This document shows positions 46,423-56,263 of a stretch of DNA of 64,000 bases, piece after piece. Origin of the DNA: Hyphomicrobiales bacterium (GTDB lineage: Bacteria > Pseudomonadota > Alphaproteobacteria > Rhizobiales > Rhizobiaceae); the NCBI GenBank assembly GCA_900468285.1, contig UBTF01000003.1, positions 434,001 to 498,000 of the forward strand, read 5' to 3'. The position numbers were made by a program, and so were the translations under genes. Positions within the stretch are counted from its first letter, which is position 1. Every line of letters starts with the position of its first letter. Under the pieces are notes generated by a model. It searched no databases and was not told the DNA's origin. It was given only the letters and a program-made list of their open reading frames with translations.

Positions 46423-47184
46423 ATGCATAAACGCGCCGAACAGCTTGTTGTTGAGGAATTGCGGGAAAGGCTGGAGCGGATCACGCACGGTCCGGCCCGC
46501 CATCATGAAATCCTGCCCTTTGGCATTCCTTCAATCGATAATCATTTGCCGGGTGGGGGCCTCAAGCTCGGTAGCCTGCATGAGGTGAGCGGTGGTGGAA
46601 ACGGTGCGGTAGACGGTGCTGCTTCAGCCCTGTTTTCAGCCGGCATCGCGGCACGTGTCAAAGGCAAGATCCTATGGTGTGTGACAAGGCCTGATCTGTT
46701 CATGCCGGCGCTGGCTCAGGCCGGGCTGTCGCAAAACCGGCTGATCATCGTGGAATGCCGCGATGAGAAAGGCGTGCTGGATTGTTTTGAAGAGGGGCTG
46801 CGTTGCAACGGCTTCGGTGCGGTCATTGGCGAGATGTCGAAACTGCCGATGAACATGTCGCGGCGTCTGCAACTGGCCGCAGAAAGCTCCGGCGTCGTCG
46901 GCCTTGCGATCCGCCGCTGGCGGCATCCCTCCGGTGCAGCCGAGTTCGGACAACCAACGGCCGCGGTTACGCGCTGGCGTGTTTCTGTTCGCCCATCCAC
47001 ACCGCTGCCCGTGCGGGGGGTTGGGAGGGCGCGCTGGTTTCTGGAGCTTGTGCGCTGTCGTGGCGGTGAATGTGCCGATTTTGAAGTGGAAGCCTGTGAT
47101 GCAAAGGGTCGTCTCGCTTTACCTGCCGACATGGTCGACGGATCGATACCGCAGGGCGCTTGGCAAGCAGGCGCCACCGGTTGA
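46423..47184 (+). CDS. imuA: RecA/SulA-like mutasome protein ImuA
   Basis: 253 residues. It shows a RecA-like core lacking a clear Walker A: LPFGIPSIDNHLPGGGLKLGSLHEVSGGGNGAVDGAAS, KILWCVTRPDLFMPALAQAGL, and LQLAAESSGVVGLAIRRW, as in ImuA proteins that accompany ImuB and DnaE2. It takes part in SOS-induced translesion synthesis. Its end overlaps the imuB start by 86 bases in another frame. Confidence 0.9.
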   Translation: MHKRAEQLVVEELRERLERITHGPARHHEILPFGIPSIDNHLPGGGLKLGSLHEVSGGGNGAVDGAASALFSAGIAARVKGKILWCVTRPDLFMPALAQAGLSQNRLIIVECRDEKGVLDCFEEGLRCNGFGAVIGEMSKLPMNMSRRLQLAAESSGVVGLAIRRWRHPSGAAEFGQPTAAVTRWRVSVRPSTPLPVRGVGRARWFLELVRCRGGECADFEVEACDAKGRLALPADMVDGSIPQGAWQAGATG

Positions 47185-48616
47185 CCAGCCCGTCGTCATG
47201 ATTGGCCGCCAGAGCAACCGCCGTGTCGTGCTGGCGCAGGATGCGGCGGCCTCTGCTGCTGGCCTGCGTCTCGGCATGCCGGCCAGCAAGGCGCAGGCTA
47301 TCGTTTCCGGCCTGATCGTGGAGGAACTGAAGGCTGCCGAAGATGCAAGAGCGCTGCGTGATCTTGCCCTGTGGTTCCTGCGAATTTATGCGCCCATCGT
47401 TTCGCCTGATCCACCTGCCGGCCTTGTGCTGGATACGACGGGTGCAGACCATCTGCATGGCAATGAACACCTCATGCTGACGGGCATGATAAACCGTCTG
47501 CACGGCATCGGCTTTGCTGCGCGTGCAGCCATTGCCGACAGTTGGGGTGCCGCCCATGCCCTTGCCCGCTTCGGGCGGGATCAGATCACCATCGTGCCGG
47601 AACATGGTGCCGGTCAAGCAGTCGCGCATCTTCCTTTGGCTGCACTTCGCCTTGAAGACAGGATAATAAGGGATTTGAAAGTGCTTGGTTTTCGCACGGT
47701 CACGGAACTGATGACGACCGCGCGCGCGCCGCTGACCCTGCGGTTCGGGCCGGAAGTGGGGCGCAGGCTGGATCAGGCCCATGGGTTTCTGTCGGAACCG
47801 ATAGAGCCTGTGCGCGTGCCGGAACTTGTCGAAGCATTCCGCTTCTTTGCAGAGCCCATTTCTGCTGCCGAAACCATTGCCCGGTATATCGAAAAACTGG
47901 TCCGCCAGCTCTGTCAGGATCTGGAAAAGCGTGGGCTGGGTGCGCGCCGTGTGGATCTTTTGCTGCATCGTGTCGATAGCGGCTTGCAAGCCATTCGCGC
48001 CGTAACGTCCAGGCCTGTTCGTGATGTCAAACAGTTGACGCGCCTGTTGGCGGACCGGATCGATACCATCAATCCCGGCTTCGGCATCGAGAAGATGGTT
48101 CTGACGGCAACCCATGCGGAAGCGCTTGTGGTGGGGCAGACCCGCTCCACGCTGCTGGATGACGCAAGGGCCGATATCGGAGAAACGGTCGATGTCATCA
48201 TCAATCGCGGCCACCGGGTCTATCGTTACGCCGCCGTGGCGAGCGACGTGCCGGAGCGTTCCATCCAGAAAGTTTCCGTTCAGGCTGCCGATGATTGTCT
48301 TGGCTGGCCGGATCACTGGCCGCGACCGGTACGACTTCTTGCCCGGCCTGAGCCAATCCAAACCATGGCGCTCCTGCCGGATCACCCGCCCAGAAGCTTC
48401 ACATGGCGCGGTGTGCGGCGTGTGGTGAAACGGGCCGATGGGCCGGAGCGCGTCTTTGGCGAATGGTGGAAGCGGGACCGCGAACAGGCGGCGGTTCGCG
48501 ATTATTTCACGGTGGAGGATGAGGTCGGCGAAAGGTTCTGGATCTTTCGCTCCGGCGATGGTGAGCACGCCAATACCGGCTCGCAAGGCTGGTTCATGCA
48601 TGGGCTGTTCGGATGA
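47099..48616 (+). CDS. imuB: Inactive Y-family polymerase-like mutasome hub ImuB
   Basis: 505 residues from the ATG at 47099, where the conserved ImuB beginning (RVVSLYLPTWSTDRYRRALG) starts. The Y-family acidic catalytic residues are missing: the first motif reads VSLYLPTWSTD and the second VLDTTGADHLHG. This is the family rule; ImuB is a scaffold that links DnaE2 to the beta clamp. QTMALLP near residue 420 could be a clamp-binding peptide (inference). Overlaps imuA by 86 bases and dnaE2 by 4. Confidence 0.92.
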   Translation: MQRVVSLYLPTWSTDRYRRALGKQAPPVDQPVVMIGRQSNRRVVLAQDAAASAAGLRLGMPASKAQAIVSGLIVEELKAAEDARALRDLALWFLRIYAPIVSPDPPAGLVLDTTGADHLHGNEHLMLTGMINRLHGIGFAARAAIADSWGAAHALARFGRDQITIVPEHGAGQAVAHLPLAALRLEDRIIRDLKVLGFRTVTELMTTARAPLTLRFGPEVGRRLDQAHGFLSEPIEPVRVPELVEAFRFFAEPISAAETIARYIEKLVRQLCQDLEKRGLGARRVDLLLHRVDSGLQAIRAVTSRPVRDVKQLTRLLADRIDTINPGFGIEKMVLTATHAEALVVGQTRSTLLDDARADIGETVDVIINRGHRVYRYAAVASDVPERSIQKVSVQAADDCLGWPDHWPRPVRLLARPEPIQTMALLPDHPPRSFTWRGVRRVVKRADGPERVFGEWWKRDREQAAVRDYFTVEDEVGERFWIFRSGDGEHANTGSQGWFMHGLFG

Positions 48617-51600
48617 ACAACGATCTTCGTTATGCCGAGCTTCAGGTCACCACGCATTTTTCTTTTCTGCGTGGCGTCAGTTCCTGCGAGGATCTGTTCG
48701 CCCAAGCCAAGGCTCTCGGCATTGAAGCGCTGGGCGTGGTGGATCGCAACACCCTTACCGGCATTCCCCGGGCCTTTGAAGCTTCGGAAAAATTCGGCGT
48801 CCGGCTGGTCATCGGCTGCAGGCTTGACCTGGAAGACGATATCTCGGTCTTGGTCTATCCAACCGATAGGGCGGCCTATGGTCGGCTATGCCGCTTGCTG
48901 ACCCATGGGAAGAAAGAGGCAGCAAAGGGAAAGTGCGATCTGAAATGGCGCGATCTGGTCACCTATGGCGAGGGGTTGCTCGTTATTCTGCTGCCTGATC
49001 TTGCGGATGAAGGGCTGTCCGGGCGGTTGCGACGTCTGAAGGCGGATTTCGGGGATCGGGCCTATGTGGCAATGAGCCTGCGCCGTCGCCCCAATGATCA
49101 CATGCGGCTCCACGAGCTTTCCCTTATGGCGCAGCGTGCAGGCGTTGCGACCGTCGTGACCAATGACGTGTTGTTTCATGAGCCGGAACGCCGCATGTTG
49201 CAGGATGTGGTGACCTGCATTCGCCATAACTGCACCATTGACGATGCCGGTTTCCGGCGGGAGCGCCACGCAGACCGTTATCTGAAGCCTTCGCAGGAAA
49301 TGCATCGGCTGTTTTCGGCCTATCCGGATGCCTTGAGACGGACGCTGGAGATTGTGCGACGCTGCAATTTTTCGCTGAAAGAACTGAAATATCAATATCC
49401 TGAAGAAAATATCCTGCCGGGAATGGGCGCACAGGAAGCGCTTGAGAAATATGTCTGGGATGAGGTGCCGGGGCGCTATCCCGATGGCGTGCCTGAAAAG
49501 GTGGAAAAGAGCCTCAGACATGAATTGGCGATCATCGCACGAAAGAAATACGCTCCCTATTTCCTGACGGTCAATGCAATCGTCCGTCAGGCGCGCAAGA
49601 TGAATATTCTGTGCCAGGGGCGTGGCTCTGCCGCCAATTCCGCCGTGTGCTATGTCCTTGGCATCACTGCCATCGATCCGAAGGAAAGCGATCTTCTGTT
49701 TGAACGTTTCGTCTCGGAAGACCGCAATGAGCCGCCGGATATCGACGTCGATTTCGAGCATCAGAGACGCGAAGAGATCATTCAATGGATTTACAATCAT
49801 TACGGCCACGACAAGGCAGCGCTGTGCTCCGTCATCAGCCGCTACCGCGGCAAGGGTGCCATTCGTGATGTCGGCAAGGTGTTGGGCCTGCCGGAAGACC
49901 TGACCAAGCTCATGTCCTCGCAAATCTGGTGGTGGACCGAGGATGCGGGTGAGAAGGAAGCCAAGGACCTCAACATCAATCTCGATGACCGCCGGGTAAA
50001 GCTGGCCTTCGACCTTGCCCGCCAACTCATCGGCACGCCTCGCCACCACAGCCAGCATCCGGGCGGCTTCGTGCTGACCCATGACAGGCTGGATGAGCTC
50101 GTTCCCATCCTGCCAGCCGCCATGGACAATCGCCGCATCATCGAATGGGATAAGGATGATATCGATGTCGTCGATTTCATGAAGATGGATTGTCTGGCGC
50201 TCGGCATGTTGTCCTGTATGCGCCGTGCCTTCGATATGCTGGAGGAGCGGGAGGGCAAGCGATACGAGCTTGTCACGGTGCCGCAGAACGATCCGAAAAC
50301 CTACGACATGATCTGCAAGGCCGATACGATCGGCACGTTCCAGATCGAAAGCCGGGCGCAAATGTCCATGCTGCCACGGCTGAGGCCTCGGGAACTCTAC
50401 GACCTCGTTATCCAGGTCGCCATCGTTCGGCCCGGTCCCATTCAGGGTAACATGGTGCATCCCTATCTCAAGCGCAGACAGGAAAGAGCACAAGGCAAGC
50501 AAATCATCTATGAGCATCCAAAACTTGAAAAAGTCCTGCACAAGACACTTGGCGTTCCGCTGTTTCAGGAACATGCAATGCGGCTTGCCATCGATTGCGC
50601 GGGGTTTACACCCAATGATGCGGATCAGCTCAGAAGAGCGATGGCCACATTCAAGAATGTCGGGACGATTGCCAATTTCGAAAAGCAGCTGGTCAGCGGA
50701 CTCATCGAAAACGGCTTTCCTGAAGAGTTTGCAAAACGACTTTTCGAGCAGATCAAAGGTTTCGGCAGCTACGGCTTTCCCGAAAGCCACGCAGCGTCGT
50801 TTGCGCTGATCGCTTACGCATCCGCCTGGGTGAAATGCCATCACCCGGATATCTTTTGCGTCGCTCTCCTGAATTCCCAGCCCATGGGTTTCTATGCACC
50901 TGCGCAGCTTGTGCGCGATGCACGCGACCACGGTGTCGTCGTGCGCCCTGTCTGCATCAACCACAGCCGGTGGGATTGCAGGCTTGAGGAAGAGATGGGT
51001 CACAATCGCAATGCCGTGCGGCTGGGTATGCGGCTGGTCAAGGGCCTGTCCAACGCTCACGCTGCCGCCATCGTTGCGTGCCGGGAGGACCGACCTTTCG
51101 TTTCCATTGACGATCTGTGGCGCAGGGCGGGCATTCCCGCCAGCGCCTTGGTCTGTCTTGCGGAAGCGGATGCGTTCCTGCCATCCCTTGGGCTTTCTCG
51201 CCGTCAGGCGCTCTGGGCCATCAAGGCGTTGCAGGATGAACCGCTGCCCCTGTTTGCCGCCGCTGCTGCCAGCCGCAACAGCGTCATTGCGGAACTGAAC
51301 GAGCCTGATGTTGCGTTGCGCCCCATGACGGCGGGGGGAGAGGTTGTGCAGGATTACGGCCATATGGGGCTTAGCCTGCGCCAGCATCCACTGTCTTTCC
51401 TGCGCGAGGATCTTTCCCGGCGGCGCATCGCCACCTGCGAGCAAGCGGCCAACGCGCGCGACGGAACATGGCTGGAAGTGGCGGGTCTTGTTCTGGTGCG
51501 TCAAAGGCCGGGCTCGGCAAAGGGTGTCATCTTCATGACGCTGGAAGACGAGACGGGCATTGCCAATGCCGTGGTCTGGGTCAAGACCTTCGAGAAATAC

Positions 51601-51876
51601 CGTCCCGTCATCCTGTCTGCGGGAATGGTCGGAATTTATGGAAAGATCCAGCGCGAAGGCGAGGTCGTGCATCTGGTGGCGCGTCGGGTGACGGATCTTT
51701 CGGAGGCGCTGAGAAGCGTGGGCGAAAGGGAAGGGCCGTTTCCGCTGCCGCACGGGCGCGGCGATGAGTTCCATCGTGGAAGCCCGTCTCCTGACCGGCG
51801 TGGCCTGCCAAGACGGTCGGAGATTTTGGCAGATGGGGACGCGCATATCACGGTCAAAGGCCGCAATTTTCATTGA
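48613..51876 (+). CDS. dnaE2: Error-prone DNA polymerase III alpha, ImuC/DnaE2
   Basis: 1087 residues, the DnaE2 length. PHP domain at the start (YAELQVTTHFSFLRGVSSCEDLF), polymerase core with catalytic aspartates in PPDIDVDFEHQRREEIIQWIYNHYGHD, KGFGSYGFPESHAASFALIAYASAWVK, and a C-terminal OB-fold (GVIFMTLEDETGIANAVVWVKTFEKYR). It copies past damaged bases during SOS. ATGA overlap with imuB; cassette under the LexA box at 46366. Confidence 0.96.
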   Translation: MNNDLRYAELQVTTHFSFLRGVSSCEDLFAQAKALGIEALGVVDRNTLTGIPRAFEASEKFGVRLVIGCRLDLEDDISVLVYPTDRAAYGRLCRLLTHGKKEAAKGKCDLKWRDLVTYGEGLLVILLPDLADEGLSGRLRRLKADFGDRAYVAMSLRRRPNDHMRLHELSLMAQRAGVATVVTNDVLFHEPERRMLQDVVTCIRHNCTIDDAGFRRERHADRYLKPSQEMHRLFSAYPDALRRTLEIVRRCNFSLKELKYQYPEENILPGMGAQEALEKYVWDEVPGRYPDGVPEKVEKSLRHELAIIARKKYAPYFLTVNAIVRQARKMNILCQGRGSAANSAVCYVLGITAIDPKESDLLFERFVSEDRNEPPDIDVDFEHQRREEIIQWIYNHYGHDKAALCSVISRYRGKGAIRDVGKVLGLPEDLTKLMSSQIWWWTEDAGEKEAKDLNINLDDRRVKLAFDLARQLIGTPRHHSQHPGGFVLTHDRLDELVPILPAAMDNRRIIEWDKDDIDVVDFMKMDCLALGMLSCMRRAFDMLEEREGKRYELVTVPQNDPKTYDMICKADTIGTFQIESRAQMSMLPRLRPRELYDLVIQVAIVRPGPIQGNMVHPYLKRRQERAQGKQIIYEHPKLEKVLHKTLGVPLFQEHAMRLAIDCAGFTPNDADQLRRAMATFKNVGTIANFEKQLVSGLIENGFPEEFAKRLFEQIKGFGSYGFPESHAASFALIAYASAWVKCHHPDIFCVALLNSQPMGFYAPAQLVRDARDHGVVVRPVCINHSRWDCRLEEEMGHNRNAVRLGMRLVKGLSNAHAAAIVACREDRPFVSIDDLWRRAGIPASALVCLAEADAFLPSLGLSRRQALWAIKALQDEPLPLFAAAAASRNSVIAELNEPDVALRPMTAGGEVVQDYGHMGLSLRQHPLSFLREDLSRRRIATCEQAANARDGTWLEVAGLVLVRQRPGSAKGVIFMTLEDETGIANAVVWVKTFEKYRPVILSAGMVGIYGKIQREGEVVHLVARRVTDLSEALRSVGEREGPFPLPHGRGDEFHRGSPSPDRRGLPRRSEILADGDAHITVKGRNFH

Positions 51877-51901
51877 GGCTCATTGGCGCAATCGCGTTAG
51901 A

Positions 51902-52636
51902 CTAACCCAAAATCGCGTTCTTGATCCGGTCCTTGCCCACTAGAATAACCTGCCGCATGGCCTTGATGGCGCCAGCTTCATCGCGGGCGGCGATGGCGTG
52001 GACGATACGCAGATGGTTGGACGCAATCTCCGAAATCGTCTCCGGCGAGGATGCGGGTGACGACAGCTGGAACGAGATGGCAAGGGCCGCTTCGATAAGG
52101 CCACTGGCAGAGCGCATGAACGGATTGCCGGAAATGCGCGCCACGGCAAGGTGAAACTCCAGATCGACCTTGGCGATGCTTTCCGGCGTATGGTTCACAT
52201 TGTCAAACCGTGCAGCAATCGCATAAAGCGAGACGATATCCTCGCTCGAAGCATGGCGCGCAGCGGCAGCGGCTGCCGCCGGCTCCAGTGCCAGCCTGAT
52301 GTCAGCCAGATGCGTGATGAATTCCGGGTCCAGCCCCGCATCGCACCGCCAGCCCAGAACGTCGGGATCGAAGAAATTCCAGCTGGATTTCTCAAGCACG
52401 CGGGTGCCGACCTTGGCCTTTGCTTCAACCAGCCGCTTGGCCGCCAGCGTCTTCATGGTTTCGCGCAGAACGGTGCGTGAGACGCCAAAGCGCAGCGAAA
52501 GCTCCGCATCATTGGGCAGAAGCGACCCCTCAGGGATGCGGCCCGAAACGATGGCGCTGCCAAGCTCCGCGACGACATGCGCGTGGCTGCTGCGTCGCTT
52601 ACGTCCCGTGATCGTCGTTTCCAGCAGCCCCAACAA
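51902..52636 (-). CDS. GntR-family regulator (FadR/FCD subfamily) of the sugar importer
   Basis: 244 residues, TTG start at 52636 or 52633 behind GGAGG. Winged helix HVVAELGSAIVSGRIPEGSLLPNDAELSLRFGVSRTVLRETMKTLAAKRLVEAKAKVGTRV, then an FCD effector domain with metal-binding-type residues (EFHLAVARISGNP; SNHLRIVHAIAARD). It starts 16 bases after the yjfF-like stop on the same strand, so it is probably the fifth gene of the importer operon and represses it until a sugar acid or sugar binds. Confidence 0.85.
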   Translation of the reverse strand: MLGLLETTITGRKRRSSHAHVVAELGSAIVSGRIPEGSLLPNDAELSLRFGVSRTVLRETMKTLAAKRLVEAKAKVGTRVLEKSSWNFFDPDVLGWRCDAGLDPEFITHLADIRLALEPAAAAAAARHASSEDIVSLYAIAARFDNVNHTPESIAKVDLEFHLAVARISGNPFMRSASGLIEAALAISFQLSSPASSPETISEIASNHLRIVHAIAARDEAGAIKAMRQVILVGKDRIKNAILG

Positions 52637-52651
52637 ATGCCTCCGCTCGGT

Positions 52652-53632
52652 TTACGCCGGATGTCCCCCGGCAAGCCTTCTGTTTGAATACCAGATGATT
52701 GTGCGTTGCAACACGATGAATATGAACAATAGTACGCCGATGACGATTTTCGTCCACCAGGATGAAAGCGTCCCTTCAAAAACGATATAGGTCTGGATCA
52801 GGCCCTGGATCAGCAGGCCGATGAAGGTGCCAGCCACAAGGCCTGTTCCACCCGTCAGAAGCGTTCCGCCGATTACGACGGCGGCGATTGCATCAAGCTC
52901 CATGCCGACGGTTGCCAGCGAATAGCCGGAAGAGGTGTAGAGCGTGTAGACAATACCTGCCAGTCCGGAAAGGAAGCCGGAAAGGGCATAAATGCCGATG
53001 ATCGTCTTTCCAATGGGAACGCCCATCAATTCCGCCGATTGCTGGTTTCCACCAAGGGCATAGATATTTGCGCCAAATCGTGTGCGGCTTGCCAGGAATA
53101 TTCCGACCGCAAACACGATCAGCATCACAATGGCCAGCGCCGTTAGCCGTCCACCGCCTGGAAAACGGAAATAGAAACCCTGTATCGCATCGATGACCGG
53201 ATGAGAGATCGGCACTGACTCCGTCGAGATAAGGTAGGCGGCGCCACGGGCGAGAAACATGCCGGCCAGCGTCACCACGAAAGGCGGTATCGACAGGAAC
53301 CGGATCATTGCGCCCATCAGGCAGCCAAAGAGGGTGGAAATGACGAGCACAGCGGCAAAGGCCACCAGCGGATGCACATTATACGTTCCCACCAGCACGG
53401 CCACGAAAACGCTGGCGAAGGCAATGACGGAGCCAATCGAGAGATCGATGCCGCCGGACAGAATGACGAAGGTCATGCCGACAGAAGCTATGCCGAGAAA
53501 GGCGTTGTCTGTCAGGAGATTGCCAATAACCCGTGTTGAAAACATGCCGGGATATTGCATGACGCACAGGGCATAGGCGACGATAAAGACGGCGAGCGTT
53601 GTCAGAAACGGAAGATTGCGGGTGTGTATCAT
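52652..53632 (-). CDS. Sugar ABC importer permease, YjfF-type
   Basis: 326 residues from the ATG at 53632 that overlaps the end of the YtfT-type gene. Ribose/galactofuranose permease pattern: GIASVGMTFVILSGGIDLSIGSVIAFASV, IPPFVVTLAGMFLARGAAYLI, MELDAIAAVVIGGTLLTGGTGLVAGTFIG. About nine to ten membrane segments. Pairs with the YtfT-type permease. Confidence 0.88.
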   Translation of the reverse strand: MIHTRNLPFLTTLAVFIVAYALCVMQYPGMFSTRVIGNLLTDNAFLGIASVGMTFVILSGGIDLSIGSVIAFASVFVAVLVGTYNVHPLVAFAAVLVISTLFGCLMGAMIRFLSIPPFVVTLAGMFLARGAAYLISTESVPISHPVIDAIQGFYFRFPGGGRLTALAIVMLIVFAVGIFLASRTRFGANIYALGGNQQSAELMGVPIGKTIIGIYALSGFLSGLAGIVYTLYTSSGYSLATVGMELDAIAAVVIGGTLLTGGTGLVAGTFIGLLIQGLIQTYIVFEGTLSSWWTKIVIGVLLFIFIVLQRTIIWYSNRRLAGGHPA

Positions 53633-54672
53633 CGCGCGGCTTCCTTGTTGTTGGCGGCCTTGGTTGCGGGCGCGGTATTGTGTGGCTTGCGCGATCTGGC
53701 AAAGCCGATGACGGTGCCGATTGCAGGCGACTGAAGTGTCAGCACGACGATGATGATGCCCGCCTTGATGATGAGGTTGAACTCCGGTGGAAACCCGGAA
53801 ACCAGAATGCCGGTATTGATGGTCTGGATGATGAGTGCGCCGATCAGAGAAGCGGTGATGGAAAAACGCCCGCCGTTCAGCGATGTTCCGCCAATGACGA
53901 CAGCAAGGATCGCGTCGAGTTCCAGCCACAGCCCGGCATTATTGGCGTCCGCACCGCGTATGTCTGCTGTCACGATCATGCCGGCAACGGCAGCACACAG
54001 CCCCGATACCGCATAGACGAAGAACAGCAGGAAACGGGCGCGCACGCCAGCCAGAGCAGCGGCACGGCGGTTTACACCCGTCGCTTCGATGAGAAAGCCG
54101 AGTGCCGATTTTCGCACCAGTGTGCCGATCAGAAGTGCTGTCAGGACCCAGATGACGATTGGCATCGGTATGCCCGCCAAAGAGCCGGAGCCGAGCGCAG
54201 AAAAGCTGTCATTGTTGAATGTCAGGATGACGCCTTCGGTAATCAGCTGCGCAATGCCGCGCCCCGCCACCATCAGGATCAGCGTTGCGATGATGGGCTG
54301 AATATCGAGTATGGCAACCAGAATGCCGTTCCAGATGCCGCAGGCAATGCCGACCGCCAGCGATATGGCGATGACCGTTGGAATGGAATGACCGCCGCTG
54401 ATCAATGTCGCGGCAACCGCGCCGCATATGGCGATGACGGCACCAATGGAAAGGTCGATGCCCTTGGTTGCAATCACCAGCGTCATGCCGATTGTCAGAA
54501 GTGCTACCGGGGCTGCACGCACCAGAATATCGATGATACTGCCATAGAGCCTACCGTTCTGGAACGACAGGTTCAGGAAACCAGGCGAGATCGCCGCGAT
54601 TGCGGCAAGAATGATGATCAGCGCGGCAAGCTGGGGCGCCAGCCTCTTCAGGCGGTGAGTGAAGCTCTTCAT
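53629..54672 (-). CDS. Sugar ABC importer permease, YtfT-type
   Basis: 347 residues from the ATG at 54672 (ATGA overlap with the ATPase gene). VALLTIGMTLVIATKGIDLSIGAVIAICGAVAATLISGG and WLELDAILAVVIGGTSLNGGRFSITASLIGALI are the family motifs. With the YjfF-type protein it forms a heterodimeric channel, the hallmark of YtfQRT-YjfF systems compared with the single-permease ribose importers. Confidence 0.88.
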   Translation of the reverse strand: MKSFTHRLKRLAPQLAALIIILAAIAAISPGFLNLSFQNGRLYGSIIDILVRAAPVALLTIGMTLVIATKGIDLSIGAVIAICGAVAATLISGGHSIPTVIAISLAVGIACGIWNGILVAILDIQPIIATLILMVAGRGIAQLITEGVILTFNNDSFSALGSGSLAGIPMPIVIWVLTALLIGTLVRKSALGFLIEATGVNRRAAALAGVRARFLLFFVYAVSGLCAAVAGMIVTADIRGADANNAGLWLELDAILAVVIGGTSLNGGRFSITASLIGALIIQTINTGILVSGFPPEFNLIIKAGIIIVVLTLQSPAIGTVIGFARSRKPHNTAPATKAANNKEAAR

Positions 54673-56195
54673 CACGCTGCCTCCGTTCTGGCTGCCCTGG
54701 CAATGGCCTGCATGATGTTATCGGCCGTCACATCGTCTCCCTTGAGTTCCGCCACATGCTTGCGGTCCGAAAGCACGATGACGCGGTGCGCGACAGCCGT
54801 CAGCTCTTCCAGCTCCGAGGAAATGACGATCAGAGACATGCCCTGCGAACAGAGCCGCTCGATCATTTTCAGAATTTCCGCATGGGCACCGATATCGATG
54901 CCGCGTGTCGGCTCGTCCAGAATGAGGAGCCTTGGGTCGGTCGCCAGCCAACGCGCCAGAATTGCCTTCTGCTGGTTGCCGCCGGACAGAAACTTGATGG
55001 GCCTCTCACGGTCGGCCGGGCGGATATCGAGCGATTTGATGAAGCCGTCCGCCAGTGCAGCCTTCTGCTTGTGGGACAAGGGCCGCATCCAGCCCTGGCG
55101 GGCCTGCAGGGCAAGGGCGATGTTATCAGCCACCGAAAAATCGCCGATGATGCCGTCCGTCTTGCGCTCCTCGGGGCAAAAGCCGAAGCCGTTTTCGATC
55201 GCTGCTTCCGGCGAGGTAATGGCCACGGTTTTGCCGTCGATACTGGCCTGTCCGCCATCCGGTCTGTCGATGCCAAACAGCAGAAACGCGGTCTCACTGC
55301 GCCCGGAACCTAGCAATCCGGCGATGCCAACGACTTCGCCGGGCCGCACATCGAGATCGAAGGGCTCGACACTGCCGCGCTTTCCGTAGCCTTGAAAGCG
55401 TATGGGCGCTTCACCTTCCACGACCGTTGCTTCCGGGGCATGGCGATCATGGGTGACACTTTGAAGCTCACGGCCCAGCATCATCGATATGAGCTCACCT
55501 CTGGGCAATTCGGAAATCTTGCGCGTGCCGACCAGCTTGCCGTTGCGCAAAACCGTTACGCGGTCGGCGATATCATAGACCTGGTTGAGGAAGTGCGTGA
55601 TGATGACGATGCCAAGGCCTTCGGCGCGCAACTGCCGCAACACGGTAAACAGCATTTCCACTTCGTGATTGTCGAGGCTGGCCGTCGGCTCATCGAGGAC
55701 GAGCACCTTGCCGGAGAGATCGACGGCACGCGCAATCGCGATGATCTGGCGGATCGCAACCGAATAGCTGGAGAGAAGAGCATCGACATTGATGCTGAGT
55801 CCATAACGCGCCAGCAGCGCCTGAGACCGGATGCGCATTTCGCGTCTGTCGATCAGGCCGAAGCGGCGTGGCTGCCTGCCCAAAAACAGGTTTTCGGCAA
55901 CCGTAAGATTCTCGAGAAGATTGACCTCCTGATAGACGGTGCCGATGCCGAGATCCTGTGCCTCTGCCACCGTTGTCGGAGAGATTTCCGCGCCGTCGAG
56001 GCGGATCGTGCCCCGGTCGCGGTGGTACACACCGGTCAGTATCTTGATGAGGGTCGATTTTCCCGCGCCGTTTTCACCGAGAAGCGCGTGCACTTCGCCA
56101 CGGTTGAGGGATATGTCGACATTGTCCAGAGCGGGTATGCCGAGGAAGGATTTTCCAATGGCGCGCGCTTCCAGAAGTGGGCTGGTTTCGGACAT
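54672..56195 (-). CDS. Sugar ABC importer double ATPase, YtfR-type
   Basis: 507 residues from the ATG at 56195 (AGGAAA upstream; a GTG at 56210 is less likely). Two ABC cassettes: the first with LLGENGAGKSTLIKIL and YSVAIRQIIAIARAV; the second with GLLGSGRSETAFLLFG, a degenerate Walker A as usual, and LSGGNQQKAILARWLATDPRLLILDEPTRGIDIGAHAEI. Energises the YtfT/YjfF channel. Confidence 0.9.
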   Translation of the reverse strand: MSETSPLLEARAIGKSFLGIPALDNVDISLNRGEVHALLGENGAGKSTLIKILTGVYHRDRGTIRLDGAEISPTTVAEAQDLGIGTVYQEVNLLENLTVAENLFLGRQPRRFGLIDRREMRIRSQALLARYGLSINVDALLSSYSVAIRQIIAIARAVDLSGKVLVLDEPTASLDNHEVEMLFTVLRQLRAEGLGIVIITHFLNQVYDIADRVTVLRNGKLVGTRKISELPRGELISMMLGRELQSVTHDRHAPEATVVEGEAPIRFQGYGKRGSVEPFDLDVRPGEVVGIAGLLGSGRSETAFLLFGIDRPDGGQASIDGKTVAITSPEAAIENGFGFCPEERKTDGIIGDFSVADNIALALQARQGWMRPLSHKQKAALADGFIKSLDIRPADRERPIKFLSGGNQQKAILARWLATDPRLLILDEPTRGIDIGAHAEILKMIERLCSQGMSLIVISSELEELTAVAHRVIVLSDRKHVAELKGDDVTADNIMQAIARAARTEAA

Positions 56196-56263
56196 GGTTG
56201 TTTCCTGCACGGTATGTTGGTGGGAACGACGCTTGCGCGCCGTTCCCGAAGCCGGAAAATGGC

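Noticed and set aside
46967..48601. A 544-codon minus-strand frame opposite imuB
   Set aside because: It is antisense to a well-conserved ImuB and its composition is that of a shadow frame.
48886..51873. A 995-codon open frame on the minus strand opposite dnaE2
   Set aside because: It mirrors dnaE2 codon for codon in the antisense frame that stays open when the sense strand is GC-rich and avoids certain codons. The translation is rich in His, Arg and Gln, with no domain or ribosome site.
53599..55389. A 596-codon plus-strand frame opposite the YtfT/YtfR-type genes
   Set aside because: Low-complexity D/R/Q/N-rich translation with no ribosome site, opposite three genuine transporter genes.
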